Below, piece by piece: positions 1-11,186 of a DNA stretch of 64,000 bases. Source of the DNA: Prosapia bicincta (taxonomy: Eukaryota; Arthropoda; Insecta; Hemiptera; Cercopidae); assembly GCA_036971475.1 (NCBI GenBank), contig JBAIZL010000006.1, forward strand, positions 1,441,001 through 1,505,000. Direction: 5' to 3'. A program made the translations under genes and the position numbers. Every line of letters begins with the position of its first letter. Position 1 is the first letter of the stretch. A model generated the notes under the pieces. That model made no database searches and was not told where the DNA came from. It worked only from the letters and a program-made list of their open reading frames with translations.

Positions 1-1250
1 ATTTTAAACAAAAAATAAAAACACACACATGCCCCACAACTCTACACTAGCATCATTCGACATTACCAATTTTTTAAACAAACATACCAGTCAAAGAAAC
101 AATAAGCATATCCAAACAAATGCTATTAATAATCAACACAATCAAAGAAATAATAACACTGTCAAGAAACAATCACTTCTCCGAATTACTTTACACACAA
201 CGATAAATACTACACACAAAACAAAGGCTTACCCATGGGACCCCCATCACAAGCATATTTTCAGAAGTACTCATACACAATAAAAAAACATCATAAACAA
301 CAACAAACACGCCCACAAAATAATATATTGGTACAGATACGTAGATGACATCTTAATCCTACACAACGGCAACATAGAGAAATAAATACCTTCCACAATT
401 ACATAAACAAATTACACAGTAAGATTAACGTTATACTGAAAACAGAACAACAGAACAAAATCAACTTCATAGACTTAACGATAACAAAACAAAACAACAA
501 ACACACATTCAAAATATACAGGAAACCCTACCCCACAGTCAGATTTATACACAACACGTCCAATCACGCCACACAACACAAACATGCTGCCTTCCACTCC
601 AAAATACACAGATTAATCAATATACCCATGAGCAATGAAGACAAAATAAACGAACTAAACCCAATAAAACACGTAGCCCAAAAACACGGACACAAACACA
701 CCTTGGTAGACAACAAAGTACACATAGCACAACAAAAAACAGTAACACACAAACACAAAAATACATACCACTTACATATTACGACAACACATCTCAAAAA
801 ATAGCTTCCACGTTCCGCAAACTTAAATTAAAAGTAGCATTCACAACATCCGAAACAATTTTAAGAACACCTACATACTTCAAAAACACATCAGGATAAT
901 CAAACAGGGCAGCCGTACAAGATTACATGCAACAATTGTCCCAGCTTTTACATAATAGAAATAGGAAGAACATTTACTACAAGATACAAAGAATACACAA
1001 AACAGAAAAGAAATACACAACCCCAATCAAGTTTCGCACTACATACAAAACACACTACACTAACAGACTTACATAGACACCGATCTAAAAATCCTACACA
1101 ACATGAAAAAAGCTACAAACTTAACACAGTAGAAAACTATGAAATATATAAACACCATAAATACTATCCACAACACATTCTAAATGACAAAACACTCACA
1201 ATCAAATACTATATTTGAGCACATAATTAACAACTACTCTATTTACAATA
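1..1250 (+). mobile_element. Decayed Penelope-like element, RT and C-terminal region
   Basis: Remains of a Penelope-like retroelement reverse transcriptase, read on + in several frames. In order: a frame with SFDITNF near 55-75; GLPMGPPSQAYF near 228-265, matching the PLE GLPMGSP-type motif; the catalytic palm YWYRYVDDILIL at about 328-363, with the two Asp present; INFIDLTIT at about 461-487; an IYRKPYPTVRFIH segment at about 516-556 followed by the His-rich SNH..QHKHAAFHSKI stretch typical of the family; and FKNTSG near 880-898, where the GIY-YIG region usually begins. A tail fragment LNTVENYEIYKHH lies near 1120-1160. Frameshifts and stops (for example after the palm) mean it is not functional. 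The 5' end lies outside the window. The family assignment is firm from the motif order; exact borders are not. Confidence 0.85.
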
Positions 1251-2120
1251 ACACGCCGCAGAACAGAAATACACCACAGACTCACATCAACACAACACCC
1301 CTATTTTTTTAATAGATTTTGATTTATACTAATCTTTTGTATATTATGTTTCTTCTTCATTTGCTAGCTTGTGTTACAGAGATGTCTTTTTATATGTGGA
1401 TTATCACTCACGCGGAAGCATTATCATCACCTGTGTATTGTTACCTTTATTTTATTCTAAACCATATATTGGGCCGTATTGTATGTAGACTTCTCTTCCC
1501 CCTGGCGGAGATGTAATTCACGTAAATTACCCTGACCACACAATCTTTCACCTTCCTCAACCCTAGGTTAAGTTATAGCACCAAGTCACTTCGTACCTAG
1601 CTCCTAGAAAATTTGTAGCATTAAATTAGTTGTCCCCATTGTAGAGGTTATGTAGAAATCTTGTGTTCAGGTTTTAGTCAGTCAGACATGCCCCCATGAA
1701 ATTAAATAACCTTTATCCGACCCCCAAATAAAAGCCCCTTTAGAGATGTCCCTTTTGCTCCACACCATAAAACCAAAAGCCTTGTTCCACATAACCCTAC
1801 TCTAAGCCATTGTCACGTGACAGATTCTGCATAGTCTCGGTACCACCAAACTCACTCCCTTTGACTGACTAACACTGTCACTCTTTGTCATAATTTTCAT
1901 CTACCCAAACCGTATTGTTGATTTTTATTCTTCTTAAATTTAGCAGCAGCTCTGTTAAAATAGGAAATGCTTGTAATTACTCATTATTCAAGAAGTTAAA
2001 GTGTTTTTATAACGCTAAAAACTGTTTTGATGAACTTCAGGATCTTCTAAAACAGTTTCATTAAACTTCTCATTATATTAGTGCAGGATTTAATATTTCA
2101 AAAACTACAAAAAATTATAT
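1251..2120. other. Unassigned single-copy-looking sequence
   Basis: No gene, repeat unit or RNA is recognised. The stretch does not recur elsewhere in the window, unlike almost everything to its right. The longest open frame (1319-1516 on +) has no recognisable domain. It separates the PLE remnant from the first hammerhead-like inverted pair. Confidence 0.4.
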
Positions 2121-2124
2121 TAAT

Positions 2125-2263
2125 GTCTTAATGTACATTTCTATTGTAAAGCAACCATCTTCAGAGAAAATTACTGCCATCGTAACTGACTAGGAGTAAG
2201 GCGTAAGTCTTGTAGTAATTTCCTCTGAAGACGATTTCTTTGAAATCGAAATGTACATCAGGG
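2125..2263. repeat. Inverted pair of hammerhead-like motifs
   Basis: Two opposed copies of one motif form an inverted repeat. The + copy (2221-2263) has stem I UCCU (2221-2224) pairing with AGGG (2260-2263), core CUGAAGA (2225-2231), one extra C, stem II GAUUUC/GAAAUC (2233-2238, 2242-2247), GAA (2248-2250), the palindrome AUGUACAU (2251-2258) and C at the cleavage position (2259). The - copy (2164 down to 2125) keeps CUGAAGA and the GAA plus AUGUACAU half, but stems I and II are weaker. The fold agrees with the hammerhead layout except for the inserted nucleotide after CUGAAGA. Activity is not shown. Confidence 0.55.
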
Positions 2264-2374
2264 CATAATTAAAAATTATTCACATTTACATTAGTTTATG
2301 ATTATCCGAACTTTAAAATGTGTAAATTTGTAAAATCTTACTGAGACAGAACGTTTTCGATCGCTCCGTCGTGA

Positions 2375-2820
2375 TCTTTATCAGTGTATTCTGCTTGTAG
2401 TTGTTAGGTTGAGCGGTGACGATTCTAAAGCAGGTTTTCGATAGTATTGAAAAGTATGGTTGATTTGTATTTGGTTTTTTCGTTTAATATGTTTGTACTT
2501 TGTGTCTTATGTAAATATCATATTGTTCTAGTGTGTTACGATGTAGTCCTTTCTCAACAGTGTGGTCAAAAAAAAAACCACATCTCAACACACTAGAAGA
2601 ATATGAAATTTACAAACACACAAAAAGACAGCGTACAAACATATTAAACGAACAAACCCAATACAAATCGCACATAGTCTTCGATACTATCGAAAACCTG
2701 TCTTTAAACCGTCACCGCTTAAAATAACAACTTCAAGCAGAAGGCACTGATGAAGATCGACACGGATCGATCGAAAACGTTCTGTCTCAGTAAGTGTTTA
2801 CAAATTTACTAAATTTAATG
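2375..2820 (+). mobile_element. PLE C-terminal fragment with inverted arms, unit 1
   Basis: The left start of the first large repeat unit. A frame across 2555-2727 encodes the degraded C-terminal tail of a PLE protein (NTLEEYEIYKHTKRQRTNI, then DTIENLSLNRHR). The flanks 2341-2455 and about 2685-2800 are inverted copies of each other, both holding the GATCG..CGATC GAAAACGTTCTG sequence. The right arm carries a hammerhead-like motif at 2742-2787. Unlike the other units, the sequence left of 2375 continues into the PLE arm and not into exon A of the chitin-binding gene, which makes this the original left flank of the duplication. Confidence 0.7.
2742..2787 (+). ncRNA. Hammerhead-like motif at the PLE tail, unit 1
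   Basis: Stem I AGGCA (2742-2746) pairs with UGUCU (2783-2787), including one G-U pair. Core CUGAUGA is at 2747-2753, followed by an extra A; stem II is built from GAUCG and a downstream CGAUC; GAA (2773-2775); palindrome AACGUU (2776-2781); C at the cleavage position (2782). Hammerhead motifs are an established feature of PLE terminal regions, and this one lies just after the tail frame. The inserted A between core and stem II is non-canonical, so self-cleavage is uncertain. Confidence 0.5.
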
Positions 2821-2997
2821 TTCGGATAGTCATAAACTATTGTTTAAGTGATTAATTAAGTTTCACCGAACGCATTAGACTACAAAATTCAAGAGAATAA
2901 ATAAAATGTTTTTGTAGTTTAAGAGATTTTATTCATTGATAATTAAAAAATTGACGTTGTTTATTAAACATTTTGATTATTCAAATATTGACGACTC

Positions 2998-4140
2998 GTG
3001 TCTTCACATATAATATTCACTTCTGCTTTCACCTATAGAATTCAAATAATTTTGCTTTTAATAGAAACGAGCTCATAATGTAGATTTTAAGGGTAAGAAT
3101 CCGCTAACTAAATACACTGCTTACTCGATCTACAGTTAACTCGATCTTCTGCTAACTCAATCCAAACCTAACTAGACCCACTGCTAACTAAATCCACAGC
3201 TAACTCGATCCAAAGTTAACTAAATCCACTGCTAATTAGAGGTAATTTAAATTCATAGATTCTGTTATACATTGCAAGATTTGATTCTAAGCCCCTTAAA
3301 CTCGTTGTCTTGTTAAATAATGGCCAAATAAGACAATGATACGCAAAACTACCTGTATGATTTTTATGTACATTTTAGTGACCAACAGTGTGACGTATAT
3401 TGTGTATGAAGGATGGGAAGGGCTGTGAATATAAGAAACATAAAACTCTTTACTAAAGGGAAGATCATCTTTACTAGATGGGATATCATGGCTTCGAGTG
3501 CAGGTTGTCTCATTCTCTGCCCACACTGTTGGAATTAGTTTAATTTTAATTTTATTTTCACTAGGTTAGAAACTCAATTTAAATATCCTGAAAGATTCTT
3601 TTATTTTAAGACTATTTATACAAATGACCTACTAATATTTTTAATTTAAAATAATATAACACACAAACACTATAGATTTAAGAAACACTATAGTAAAAGG
3701 TTTTTATTATACTTATCTATGTGAAATTTTTCGTGATTAACAAGAGTACAATCTTGTAGCTCATTTCTATAAATATTCATAAAATAAACAAACACTTCAG
3801 GATATTTAAAAATATAATTGAGTTCCATTTTTTTGAGAAAACATTGAAATAAAACTAAATACAACAGGATTAGCAATAAATAAGATGCGATATCAAATTT
3901 AAGAAGTAAAACTCGATAATTCTTATAAAATATATTACTAATAATCCAATACTATAATAATTCGAATTTGTTTATATTAGAAACAATGAATATTAATCAG
4001 GTATATTATTGCTCCACCAACACAATAGCTACATGTATCTCCATTTACAAATACTTCTATTTCCATTTTTTATCACATATTTTCATTTTCAAACATTTTT
4101 TAGTATGCTATATCCCGAAGTTTCTCTTTAGAATACATTT
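2998..4140. repeat. Block S, copy 1a, with taactcgatcc short tandem repeat
   Basis: First of eight copies of a repeat block of about 1.1 kb, recognised by its start (cttcacatataatattcac), a tandem array of 16-17 bp units around taactcgatccac at about 3099-3240, a conserved stretch around gaccaacagtgtgacgta near 3380, and an AT-rich second half ending at a LINE 3' sequence. The small open frames inside it (3296-3526 on -, 3688-3876 on -, 3968-4186 on +) recur only because the block recurs and show no domain. Confidence 0.75.
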
Positions 4141-5133
4141 TTTTAAACCCAAGTCTGTGCCCCCAAAACCAGTCCAGTCCTCGTGAGAGCAAACCTCTAG
4201 CGAGCTACCTCCGTCTCACATGCGCATGCGATTAGTATCCCTACCGCGAGTGAAGGTAACGGGATTTATTACCATGTACCAAGCTCATAAGCTCTTTCCA
4301 TCGATAATCAGGAGATAGTGAAATGAAACAGTACGGTAAGTGTCGCGCTAAGAGCGGGATGAAATAACCTGGCAAGAAAGAAACCTTGCCAAGAAAAATC
4401 CAGATCATACAGGAACCATAAGGGCTTGGATCACCTTATGCTAAGGAATAAGGAAAGGTATCACCTTAGAAATATCTTGTTAGTGAGTCTATGGCAGAAA
4501 TGGCATGCACCTCTTCTTCTGCTGCCTACTCGAAACTGAAAAGGCTTTCAAACAATGTAGTACTTCCGTTGGGGCTAAGCTATGACCCGGGAGATGTGCC
4601 CCTGCGTCACCTGGAACATAACTGTGACCCAGAATCTATTAGTATGTATATTTTAATTTTTTTGTATTATGGTTAGAGCTAGGTGGTCAGTAAGGACAGC
4701 GGCCGTCTGTGTGTGTCGTGGGTGGGGTCGTATCTACCCAGTGAGGAAATGAGTGTGGATGTTATACGTGCGTGAGCCTGTTTGTAGAACCTTGTTTCTA
4801 GGTGTCGGAGGTGTTGTTTGATGAAAGGCACTTTCAAGTCAGTGTGATTAGTGTTAATCTTGTATACCTCGGTGTCTTCGTGATTATTCGCAAAACCTTG
4901 TTTCAGAATAACTGGAGTCTGCGTGTGCGTGAGTTCCCTGCATGGCCTCTGACGGGTGAAGCGTAAGTGAGTATGCTGCGCAACATAGATACGTATATAG
5001 TAGTGGCCGCCCGTAGTGAAAGTGGGCTTGTTTCTGTTATGCATAGGATATAGTTGTGTTAATCTAATGGACGCTTTCTTTAACGTGTTGGTAATGTGAA
5101 GGTCCCAAGTCAGGCCTCTGTCGAGTAAGATGG
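4140..5133 (-). pseudogene. Jockey-type LINE 3' fragment, unit 1a
   Basis: The 3' end of a non-LTR retrotransposon on the minus strand. The tail frame 4679-5044 encodes the end of an RT ORF (TDLKVPFIKQHLRHL, then SSLGRYDPTHDTHRRPL and a stop), matching the C-terminus of the longer copies at 41497-42684 and 59261-60448, but an internal stretch differs (HTQTPVILKQGF region). Below it, 4140-4678 is the element's 3' UTR. It is 5'-truncated near 5133, where a second LINE end abuts. Too short to encode activity. Confidence 0.75.
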
Positions 5134-5336
5134 TGAATTTTTTTTTTCAGCCGGGGTTTGAGCCCCCAAAACCCGCCCAGCCCTACTACCTTTTAAAGTT
5201 CTAATAGAAAGGGATCGTGGAGCTACCTCCGTCTCACATGCGCATGCGCTTAGTATCCCTACCGCGAATGAAGGAAACGGGATTGATTGCCCATGTACCA
5301 AGCTCATAAGCTCTTTCCATGGAGAATCAGGAGATG
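5134..5336 (-). mobile_element. Second short LINE 3' end, nested next to the first
   Basis: A T-run at about 5138-5148 (poly-A on the minus strand), then the diagnostic gggtttgagcccccaaaacc and part of the LINE 3' UTR, ending near 5336 at gagatggttg. It is a severely 5'-truncated insertion of the same family directly behind the older fragment. Confidence 0.65.
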
Positions 5337-6468
5337 GTTGAAAAACAATGCACTAGCGCTACCTAGCAGCAAACATTAGAACCCCTTACGCTGCCCGATG
5401 TAACTACATTGCTAGAGAATAATATTTAGAACCAAATTATTGATCAAATTTCTAACTTTTTTTAGAAAAAGGTGTTTAAATGTTTATGTTATTACAAATA
5501 TAATGAGAAAAAAATGATTAAAACGACAAGTGCAGCAATATCGTACAAACAGAATCACATTTATTGCCTTACTATAAACATGAAACGTTGGCAGAAAAGA
5601 ACCTCTCGCCGATTCAGTTCCCGCTATGAGTAGCACAAAATACTTATCCAGGTGATTACTACGTGGGTAGGACCGATGTCTCTGTGTGTCTCCGGGAAAC
5701 CAAAACACATTAGTAATAAGGAGCAAATCATCTATCTACCACACATTAGAGACGACTATGTTCTACCTTTTACTTTCCATTCTATATTATTTTCTTTGCC
5801 CGAGATTGGGTTCACAGATTGTAGTTTTAAAATCCACGGATGGAACATTTTAGTTATTCGTGGTTCAAGCAAATGGTTATAAATGTCATTGTATACATGC
5901 ATGAGGTATTGCGATGGGCCTGGTGTATATAGGCCGACCTGGATAAACCACCAAATTGTCCTTCCCACTAAATCAGGAGCCTGAATCATGATACACAATC
6001 CCGACATTTCCCTATGCTCAGACATGTGCCACGGGGCAGATATAGGTCCCTGGTGTTAAGCTCAAGTTATTGTCTTTAGAATACAAGTCCGTGCTTGAAT
6101 GATGCTTCGCTCTATAGTATTGCAGCAGTACTAGATCCAATAATACAAATAATAAAGTTATAGATTATTAAACAGAATTGTTGTATTTGACAACAAGGGA
6201 AAGACAAAAAGTAAACCAAATTACAAGACTTAAGTTTATTGGTAAGATTAAAAATATAGCATTAAAATATCACAAAGTTACGGTTCAGCACAATCACAGA
6301 CCAGTTAATAGGCCAGAAACTTAAATATAAGCAATGCTACATTGAAAAGCTTCTAACTGCGCAGGACTATAACTACTTGACAATCTTTATACTTGCCTGG
6401 GTTTTGGTCATAATACAGTGAAACACCTAATTGTTGCAATTCCTAATGCATAATCCTTTTGCAGTAGT
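5337..6468. repeat. Block T, copy 1a
   Basis: Repeat block that follows the LINE end in every half-unit: it starts near ggttgaaaaacaatgc, passes gctacctagcagc and the sequence cgtgggtaggaccgatgtc, and ends where the 26-bp minisatellite begins. Open frames on both strands (5484-5726 -, 5652-5882 +, 5756-6025 -) overlap one another, are copied in the other units and show no domain that I recognise, so I treat them as chance frames. Confidence 0.65.
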
Positions 6469-6469
6469 A

Positions 6470-7965
6470 CTTCATAGCCATGGCCATGTTACCAGCTTCA
6501 TAGCCTTGGCCATGGTACCAGCTTCATAGCCTTGGCCTTGTTACCAATTTCATAGCCTTGGCCATGTTACCAGCTTCATAGTCTTGGCCTTGTTACCAAC
6601 TTTATCGCCTTGGCCATGTTACCAACTTCATCGCCTTGGCCTTGTTACCAGCTTCATAGCCTTGGCCTACCAACTTCATAGCCTTGGCAATGTTAATAAC
6701 TTCATAGCCTTGGCCATGTTACCAGCTTCATAGCCTTGGTCATGTTACCAGCTTCATAGCCTTGGCCATGTTACCAGTTTCATAGCTTTGGCCATGGTAC
6801 CAGCTTCATAGCATTGGCCTTGTTACCAATTTCATAGCCTTGGCCATGTTACCAGCTTCATAGCCTTGGCCTTGTTACCAACTTCATAGCCTTGGCCTTG
6901 TTACCATCTTCATAGTCTTGGCCATGTTACCAACTTCATCGCCTTGGCCATGTTACCAGCTTCATCGCCTTGGCCATGTTACCAACTTAATCGCCTTTTC
7001 CTTGTTACCAGCTTCATAGCCTTGGCCTTGTTACCAACTTCATAGACTTGGCAATGTTAACAACTTCATAGCCTTGGCCATGTTACCAGCTTCATAGCCT
7101 TGGCAATGTTAACTATTTCATTGCCTTGGCCATGTTACCAGCTTCATAGCCTTGGCCATGTTACCAACTTCATAGCCTTGGCCATGTTACCAGCTTCATA
7201 GCCTTGGCCTTGTTAACTGCTTCATAGCCTTGGCCATGTTACCAACTTCATAGCCTTGGCAATGTTACCAGCTTCATTGCCTTGGCAATGTTAACTACTT
7301 CATAGCTTTGAGTATGTTAACTACTTCATAGCCTTGACCATGTTAACTACTTCATAGCCTTGGTCATGTTACCAACTTCATAACCTTGGCCATATTACCA
7401 GCTTCATAGCCTGGCAATGTTAACTACTTCATAGCTTTGAGTATCTTAACTACTTCATAGGCTTGGCCATGTTACCAGCTTCATAGCCTTGGCAATGTTA
7501 ACTACTTCATAGCTTTGAGTATCTTAACTACTTCATAGGCTTGGCCATGTTACCAGCTTCATGACCTTGGCAATGTTAACTACCTCATAGCCTTGGTCAT
7601 GTTACCTACTTCATAGCCTTGACTATGTTAACTACTTCATAGCCTTGGTCATGGGACCAACTTCATAACCTTGGCCATGTTACCTACTTCATAACCTTGG
7701 TCATGGTAACTACTTCATAGCTTTGAGTATGTTAACTATTTCATAGCCTTGGTCATGTTACCAGCTTCATAGCCTTGGCAATGTTAACTACTTCATAGCC
7801 TTGGTCATGTTACCTACTTCATAACCTTGGTCATGTTAACTACTTCATAGCCTTGGTCATGTTAACTACTTCATAGCCTTGGTCATGTTACCTACTTCAT
7901 AGCTTTGACAGTGTTAACTACTTCATAGCCTTGGCCTTGTTACCTACTTCAGAACGTTGGTCATC
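6470..7965 (+). repeat. 26-bp minisatellite, array 1a
   Basis: About 57 copies of a 26-bp unit that starts cttcatagcc, continues ttggccatgt and ends taccag. Variants (caatgttaact, ccttgttaccaa, tttgagtatgttaac) are more frequent toward the right end, as is common in arrays whose edges are not homogenised. TAG within cttcatagcc interrupts reading frames, in contrast to the arrays of type b. Confidence 0.95.
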
Positions 7966-8053
7966 TTACCTAATTGAAACATCAGCATCAAAATATAATA
8001 AAAACGTTCTAGTCCTGTGAAACATTATAGAAGAAACAAATATTTTAATAATA

Positions 8054-9246
8054 AGACTTTGTGTCTTCACATATAATATTCACTTCTGCTTTCACCAATA
8101 ATATTCAAATAATTATAGTTTTTAATATTTTACGTTTGATAGAAATGAGTTCATAATGTAGATTTTAAGTGTAAAAATCAGCTAACTAAATGAACTGCTA
8201 ACTCGATCCACTCTTAACTCAATCCGCGGTTAACTAGATCCACTGCTAACACGATCCATAGCTAACTCGATCCACTGCTTACTCGATTCAAACGTAACTC
8301 GATCCACAGCTAATTCGATCCACAGTTAACTAGATCCACTGCTAACTAGAGGTAATTTAAAAGCGTAGATTTTGTTGTACATTGCAAGATTTAATTCTAA
8401 GCCCCTTAAACTCGTTGCCTTGTTAAATACTGGCCAAATAAGACAGAGATTCGAAAAAACTACGTGTATGATTTGTATGTACTTTTTAGGTGACCAACAG
8501 TATGACGTATATTGTGTATGAAGGATGGGAAGGGTTGTGAATAAAAGAAGGAATTATTCACATAAATCTCTTTACTAAAGGATATATGGTATATCATGAC
8601 ATCGAGTGCAGGTTGTCTTATTCTCTGCCCACACTGTTGGAATTAGTTTTATTGTATTTTTTTTTTCAATTTTATTTTTATTTATCCTGAAATAATCTTT
8701 TATGTTATGAGCATTTATATAAATGACCTAAAAGATCGTACTAATATTTTTAATTATATATAAAACAAAAACACTATAGATTTAATAAATTCTATAGCGA
8801 ATAGTCATTTTATACTTCTTATCTATGTCCAACTTTTTATGATTAAAATGAGTACAATTTTGTAGCTCATTTCTATAAATATTCATAAAACAAACACATG
8901 CTTCAGGATATTTAAAAATAAAATTAGTTACGTTTTTTTTGAGAAAACATTAAAACAAAACTAAATAAAACAGCATTAGCAATAAATAAGGTGCGATATC
9001 AAGATGAAGAAGTAAAATTCCAGGATTCTTATAAAATATATTACTAATAATTCAAGACTGTATTAACACGTAATTTGTTTATATTACAAAGAATAAAAAA
9101 TAGTCAGGTATATTCTTGATCCACTAACACAATTGCTACATGTATCCCTATTTACAAATACGTCTATTTCCATTTTATATAACCTATTTTCATTTTCAAA
9201 CATTTTTTAGTATGTTGTATCCTGAAGTTTCTCTTTAGAATACATT
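8054..9246. repeat. Block S, copy 1b
   Basis: Diverged second copy of block S within unit 1, with its taactcgatcc array at about 8180-8350. It differs from the a-type by several markers, such as cattagcaataaataaggtgc in place of gattagcaataaataagatgc, and ggatatatggtatatcatgac near 8583. These markers allow mosaics to be recognised in later units. Confidence 0.75.
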
Positions 9247-9669
9247 TTTATTTTAACTCAGATCTGGGCCCCCAAAACCAGCCCAGCCCTCGTGACAGCA
9301 AACCTCTGGCGAGCTACTTTGGTTAGTATCCCTAAAGCGAGGGAAGGGAACGGGAATGATTACCCATGTACCAAGCTCATAAGCTCTTCCATGGAGAATC
9401 AGCACATAGTGAAAAGAAACAGTAAGTATGGGGCTAAGAGTGGGATGAAAAAACCTGACAAGAAAGAAACCCTGTCAGGAAATATTCCGCGACAGATCAT
9501 GCAGGAACCCTGTGGGCTTGAATCACCTTATGCTAAGGACTAAGGAAGGGTATAACATTACAAATACCTTGTTAGTGAGTCTATGGCAGGAATGGCATGC
9601 ACCTCTTTTTCTGCTGATTACTCGTAACTGTAAAGACATGCAAACAATTTAGTACTTCGTTGGAGATAT
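9247..9669 (-). mobile_element. LINE 3' UTR fragment, unit 1b
   Basis: LINE 3' end with the diagnostic gggcccccaaaaccagccc after a short T-rich run, ending at cttcgttgg where block T resumes (gatatggcgaat). No RT coding sequence remains. The open frame 9292-9543 on + lies in the 3' UTR and is not considered coding. Confidence 0.65.
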
Positions 9670-10085
9670 GGCGAATAGTTGAAAAACAATGCATTAGCGC
9701 TACCTAGCAGCGAAACCTAGAACGACTTACGCTGCCTGATGTAACTACATTGCAAGAGAATAATGTTTAGAACCAAATTATTGATCAAATTTCTACATTT
9801 TTTTAGAAAAAGGCGTATAAATGGTTATGTTATTACAAATATAATGAGAAAAAAATGATTAAAACGACAAGTTCAGCACTTTAGTACAAACCGAATCACA
9901 TTAATTGCTTTACTATGAATATGAAACGTTGGAAGAAAAGAACCTCTCGCGCATTCTGTTCCCGCTGTGAGTAGCACAAAATGCTTATCCAGGTGAGTAC
10001 TACGTGGGTAGGACCGATGTCTCTGTGTGTCTCCGGGAAACCAAAACACAATAGTCTAAGGAAAGGGGTTTATACATTACACATT
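9670..10085. repeat. Block T, copy 1b, left part
   Basis: Same block as at 5337-6468, up to gagacgaccatgttctacc, where the inverted-repeat element begins. It carries the consensus-like donor cttatccag/gtgagtact on + near 9990, but no matching acceptor or long frame was found. Confidence 0.55.
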
Positions 10086-10254
10086 GGAGACGACCATGTT
10101 CTACCTTTTAATTGCCATTTTATATTACTTTATTTAAATATCGAAATCTTGTTGCTGTACATGACGAGTTTGGTTGTTAACTTATTACACTTTTGTTGCT
10201 ATTTCTTGCGACCAGACCTTTTGTTAACTAAAGGTTGTTAAATTGTTAACTTAC

Positions 10255-10960
10255 ACTTGGGGGAAACGTTTTCGTCTTACGACCTTTTCAGCCTCCATAG
10301 CATTATTTTTTTAAACTAAAGGTTGTTAAATTGGTAATTTACATTTGGAGAAAACGTTTTCGTCTTACGACTTCTTCAGCCTCCTGCCCCTTTTGCTATT
10401 ACTTGCGACCAGACCTTTTGTTAACTAAAGGTTGTTAAATTATTAACTTACACATGGAGGGAACGTTTTCGTCTTACGACTTCTTCAGCCTCCTTAGCAT
10501 TCTTTTAAACTAAAGGTTGTTAAATTATTAACTTACACATGGAGGGAACGTTTTCGTCTTACGACTTCTTCAGCCTCCTTAGCATTCTTTTAAACTAAAG
10601 GTTGTTAAATTATTAACTTACACATGGAGGGAACGTTTTCGTCTTACGACTTCTTCAGCCTCCTTAGCATTCTTTTAAACTAAAGGTTGTTAAATTATTA
10701 ACTTACACATGGAGGGAACGTTTTCGTCTTACGACTTCTTCAGCCTCCTTAGCATTCTTTTAAACTAAAGGTTGTTAAATTATTAACTTACACATGAAGG
10801 GAACGTTTTCGTCTTACGACTTCTTCAGCCTCCTTAGCATTCTTTTAAACTAAAGGTGGTTAAATTGTTAACTTACACTTGGAGGAAACGTTTTCGTCTT
10901 ACGACTTTCAGCCTCCTTAGCGTTTTTTAAACTGAAGGTTTTTAAGTTGTTAATTTATGG
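10255..10960 (-). repeat. 85-bp tandem array encoding a hammerhead-like motif, unit 1
   Basis: About 8 copies of an 85-bp unit. On the minus strand each unit carries one hammerhead-like fold. In the copy at 10541-10578: stem I GGAGG (10578-10574) with CCUCC (10545-10541); core CUGAAGA (10573-10567); an extra A (10566); stem II GUC/GAC closed by the GNRA loop GUAA; GAA (10555-10553); palindrome AACGUU (10552-10547); C at the cleavage position (10546). The remainder of each unit is AT-rich (taaaggttgttaaattatta). Tandem repeats carrying hammerheads are known in other animals; this fold departs by the extra nucleotide before stem II. Confidence 0.75.
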
Positions 10961-10973
10961 TTGGAATGCTAAA

Positions 10974-11010
10974 GAGGCTGAAGAAATCGTAAGACGAAAA
11001 CGTTTCCTCC
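10974..11010 (+). ncRNA. Inverted single copy of the hammerhead-like motif, unit 1
   Basis: One copy in the opposite orientation to the array: GAGG, CUGAAGA (10978-10984), AUC..GAC as a weakened stem II, GAA, AACGUU, then U and CCUCC. It forms part of the right inverted arm. Confidence 0.5.
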
Positions 11011-11186
11011 AAGTGTAAGTTAACAATTTAACATCCTTTAGAGTACAAAAAAGTCTGGTAGCAAGTAATAGCAAAAGGGTTATAAGTTTTTAACAACCAG
11101 CTCGTCATAAACAGCAACAAGATTTTGATATTGAAATAAAATAATATAGAATGGAAAGTAAAAGATAGAACGTGGTCGCCTCTATT

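Noticed and set aside
5756..6025. 89-residue minus-strand frame with relatives in units 2-4, and a short Cys-containing frame (RGTCLSIGKCRDC) in the same place
   Set aside because: Both end or break in the b-type copies, there is no supporting splice signal, and nonsynonymous differences are as frequent as synonymous ones by eye.
6470..7965. Tandem repeats considered as a CRISPR array
   Set aside because: Units are contiguous 26-bp repeats without spacers, and the window is eukaryotic.
9900..10010. Possible + strand exon ending at cttatccag/gtgagtact with ATG frame NMKRWKKRTSR upstream
   Set aside because: The frame stops before the donor (GAG TAG), no acceptor partner was found, and the sequence is part of repeat block T.
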